Notes under the pieces: generated by a model | What the model saw: only the letters and a program-made list of their open reading frames with translations | Told to the model about the DNA's origin: nothing | Databases searched by the model: none | In this document: positions 62,591 through 64,000 of the stretch, in pieces | How the letters are laid out: every line of letters begins with the position of its first letter | Position numbering within the stretch: the first letter of the stretch is position 1 | DNA from: Ficedula albicollis | Taxonomy: Eukaryota > Chordata > Aves > Passeriformes > Muscicapidae | Direction: 5' to 3' | Length of the DNA: 64,000 nucleotides | Assembly: GCF_000247815.1 (NCBI RefSeq) | Contig: NC_021678.1 | Location: 10,475,351-10,539,350 of the forward strand | Translations under genes and position numbers: made by a program

Positions 62591-64000
62591 GGGTCTCTAT
62601 CCAGGCAGCAGAGCTACATGTGCCACAAGAGCAGCCAGAGGGGGCCTGGAATCATAACAAACTGCAGAGGGTAGCTAAATCTTACAGAAATGACCCAGTC
62701 AAGAAATTAATTTCATGTGTGCCTAGTCTGATTACCAATGTCTTCATGGTGGGAGCCTTTGCATCTCCTGAAGGCTGCTGCCTACACACCTCTGCTCACC
62801 CAGTTTCTCCCCACTACAATTCCACAGCCTAATACAGGGTATACTTCACAAATAAAAGGGAAAAGTTAGCATCTAAGAGCTTTTTTAACCTACCAACTTT
62901 ACAGAACTGGGGTGGAGAGCAATCAGAAAAATAAAGGGAGAAAACACAAAGGTAGGGGGTAGGGACAGTAGACTGACACCACAGCTTGTGAAAAGCTAAA
63001 GGTAGAGATTTCCTTATCTGGATTATCAGCAACCAGGTGGAGAAGGGTTTTTAGTGGACTGGGGCATTAGCAAGCAGCATTTTATGTTGGTGGGTATGAC
63101 TGTAGGCATTCTTTTTGTTAAAAGGAGTTTGGGTAGCAGTCAATTCAGAGAGCCAGATACCAGAAATTGCAGCAGTAGCACTTAACTGTACAGTACAGAA
63201 TATAAGCCTGTATATCCTTCAAAATGCCTCTGAAAAATCTTCTTTTTATTCTCCAGCTACTTTAAAGATACCTTTAGAAAATGGACTGTAAATTCTGAGA
63301 AAGGGCAAGGAAGACTATTCTACTCCCTGCACAGGAAGTTAGTTCTGTCACTACCCTTTTCCCCAAAAGACACATGCTAAAATAAAGTGTCTCTTTCCTC
63401 ATCTGATAAAATTCTGAGATAATGAAAAATACTGCAAGAAACCCACAATATAAGAGAACTCATACAGCAAAACAATGCTATCATCAAGTACCAAAAATAT
63501 ATATGTTCTGCTAGATACCTTAAAAGTCATTTTCTGAACACACCATTCCCTATGTGTAAGAATTACATTTGCCAAGTTTATCCTGGAAGACATTTGATAT
63601 ATATTATATCCCTTTGTATTTAATGTACTCTTGGACTACAGTGTTGAATAGCTTGGCTCTGCAACTTCTACCACTTACCACACTCACTCCAAAGCACAGA
63701 ACTGCAGGAAGTTGATGAATTCCCATGCAGTAGTCAATGTAGTTTGTTTTATTAGAGAGAAAAAAAGTTATTGTCTCCCTGTTCCCTAAAATATAAATAC
63801 TTTTATTTGCTATAACTGATATGTGTCTGTCTGTTTATTCACAGAAACAGCTTGTACTACCATTCTTTAGGTAGGAAAATGCTTAATAACTGAAAAAACC
63901 CTCTGTTTTCATCTCACAACAAAATAATAATGGATAAATTTAATTGTAATTTCAAATAAGCACGATATATCTGTTACCATAGAACTTTCCCTGAACTTTC
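62591..64000. other. Unique noncoding DNA to the end of the window
   Basis: No gene, mobile element or structured repeat is supported here. Confidence 0.5.

Noticed and set aside
62262..62657. 131-codon plus-strand open frame
   Set aside because: It lies in a G+C-richer, pyrimidine-rich patch with a 98-codon frame on the other strand, runs through the 21-bp duplication, and has no recognisable domain.
1..64000. CRISPR arrays, operons or prokaryotic signals
   Set aside because: The direct repeats are tandem with no unique spacers of regular length, frames are short and overlapping, and the base composition and LTR fit a vertebrate genome.

Overview
This window looks like noncoding DNA from a vertebrate nuclear genome, most likely a bird. 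The sequence is AT-rich and CpG-poor, and I found no open reading frame recognisable as a gene. Only one interspersed element is clear: a broken LTR at about 4.54-4.84 kb whose sequence I recognise as the avian ERVL-type LTR family. There are no Alu, B1 or L1-like sequences. The bird assignment rests mainly on that LTR and on the low density of mobile elements. I could not place the window next to a named gene; it could be intergenic or lie inside a very long intron.

Layout. 0-2.5 kb: unique AT-rich DNA, a (TATACA)n microsatellite, a 166-bp-period duplication containing a (TA)n tract, and an assembly gap (2311-2461). 4.5-5.7 kb: the LTR remnant, then a 13-copy 38-bp minisatellite. 7.7-8.1 kb: a palindrome-rich block with a TGGCA/NFI-type site that resembles a regulatory element. 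10.7 kb: a 19-codon open frame resembling a signal peptide. 11.3-26.6 kb: many short two-copy tandem duplications, a possible 49-bp exon at 20.9 kb, and at 24.93-25.59 kb a previously unobvious array of about 26 decayed units of 20-25 bp built on a TTTCTAGGAATTTT core. 30.6 kb: a purine-rich tract. 35.5-35.9 kb: two overlapping duplications. 41.1 kb: a perfect 11-bp hairpin. 43.0 kb: another duplication. 53.6 kb: an A/C-only tract. 54.2-54.5 kb: a compound a-b-a-a-b repeat. 62.55 kb: a 21-bp duplication. The remaining stretches hold unique DNA in which I see no supported gene.

The main theme is local tandem duplication at several ages. At least a dozen recent two-copy duplications (about 55-166 bp per unit, copies nearly identical), one homogenised minisatellite and one ancient decayed array occur within 64 kb. 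Either this locus is prone to short tandem duplication, or some of these are assembly artefacts; the gap at 2.3 kb, whose two edges are halves of a segment found intact 430 bp upstream, shows that assembly trouble is a real possibility here.
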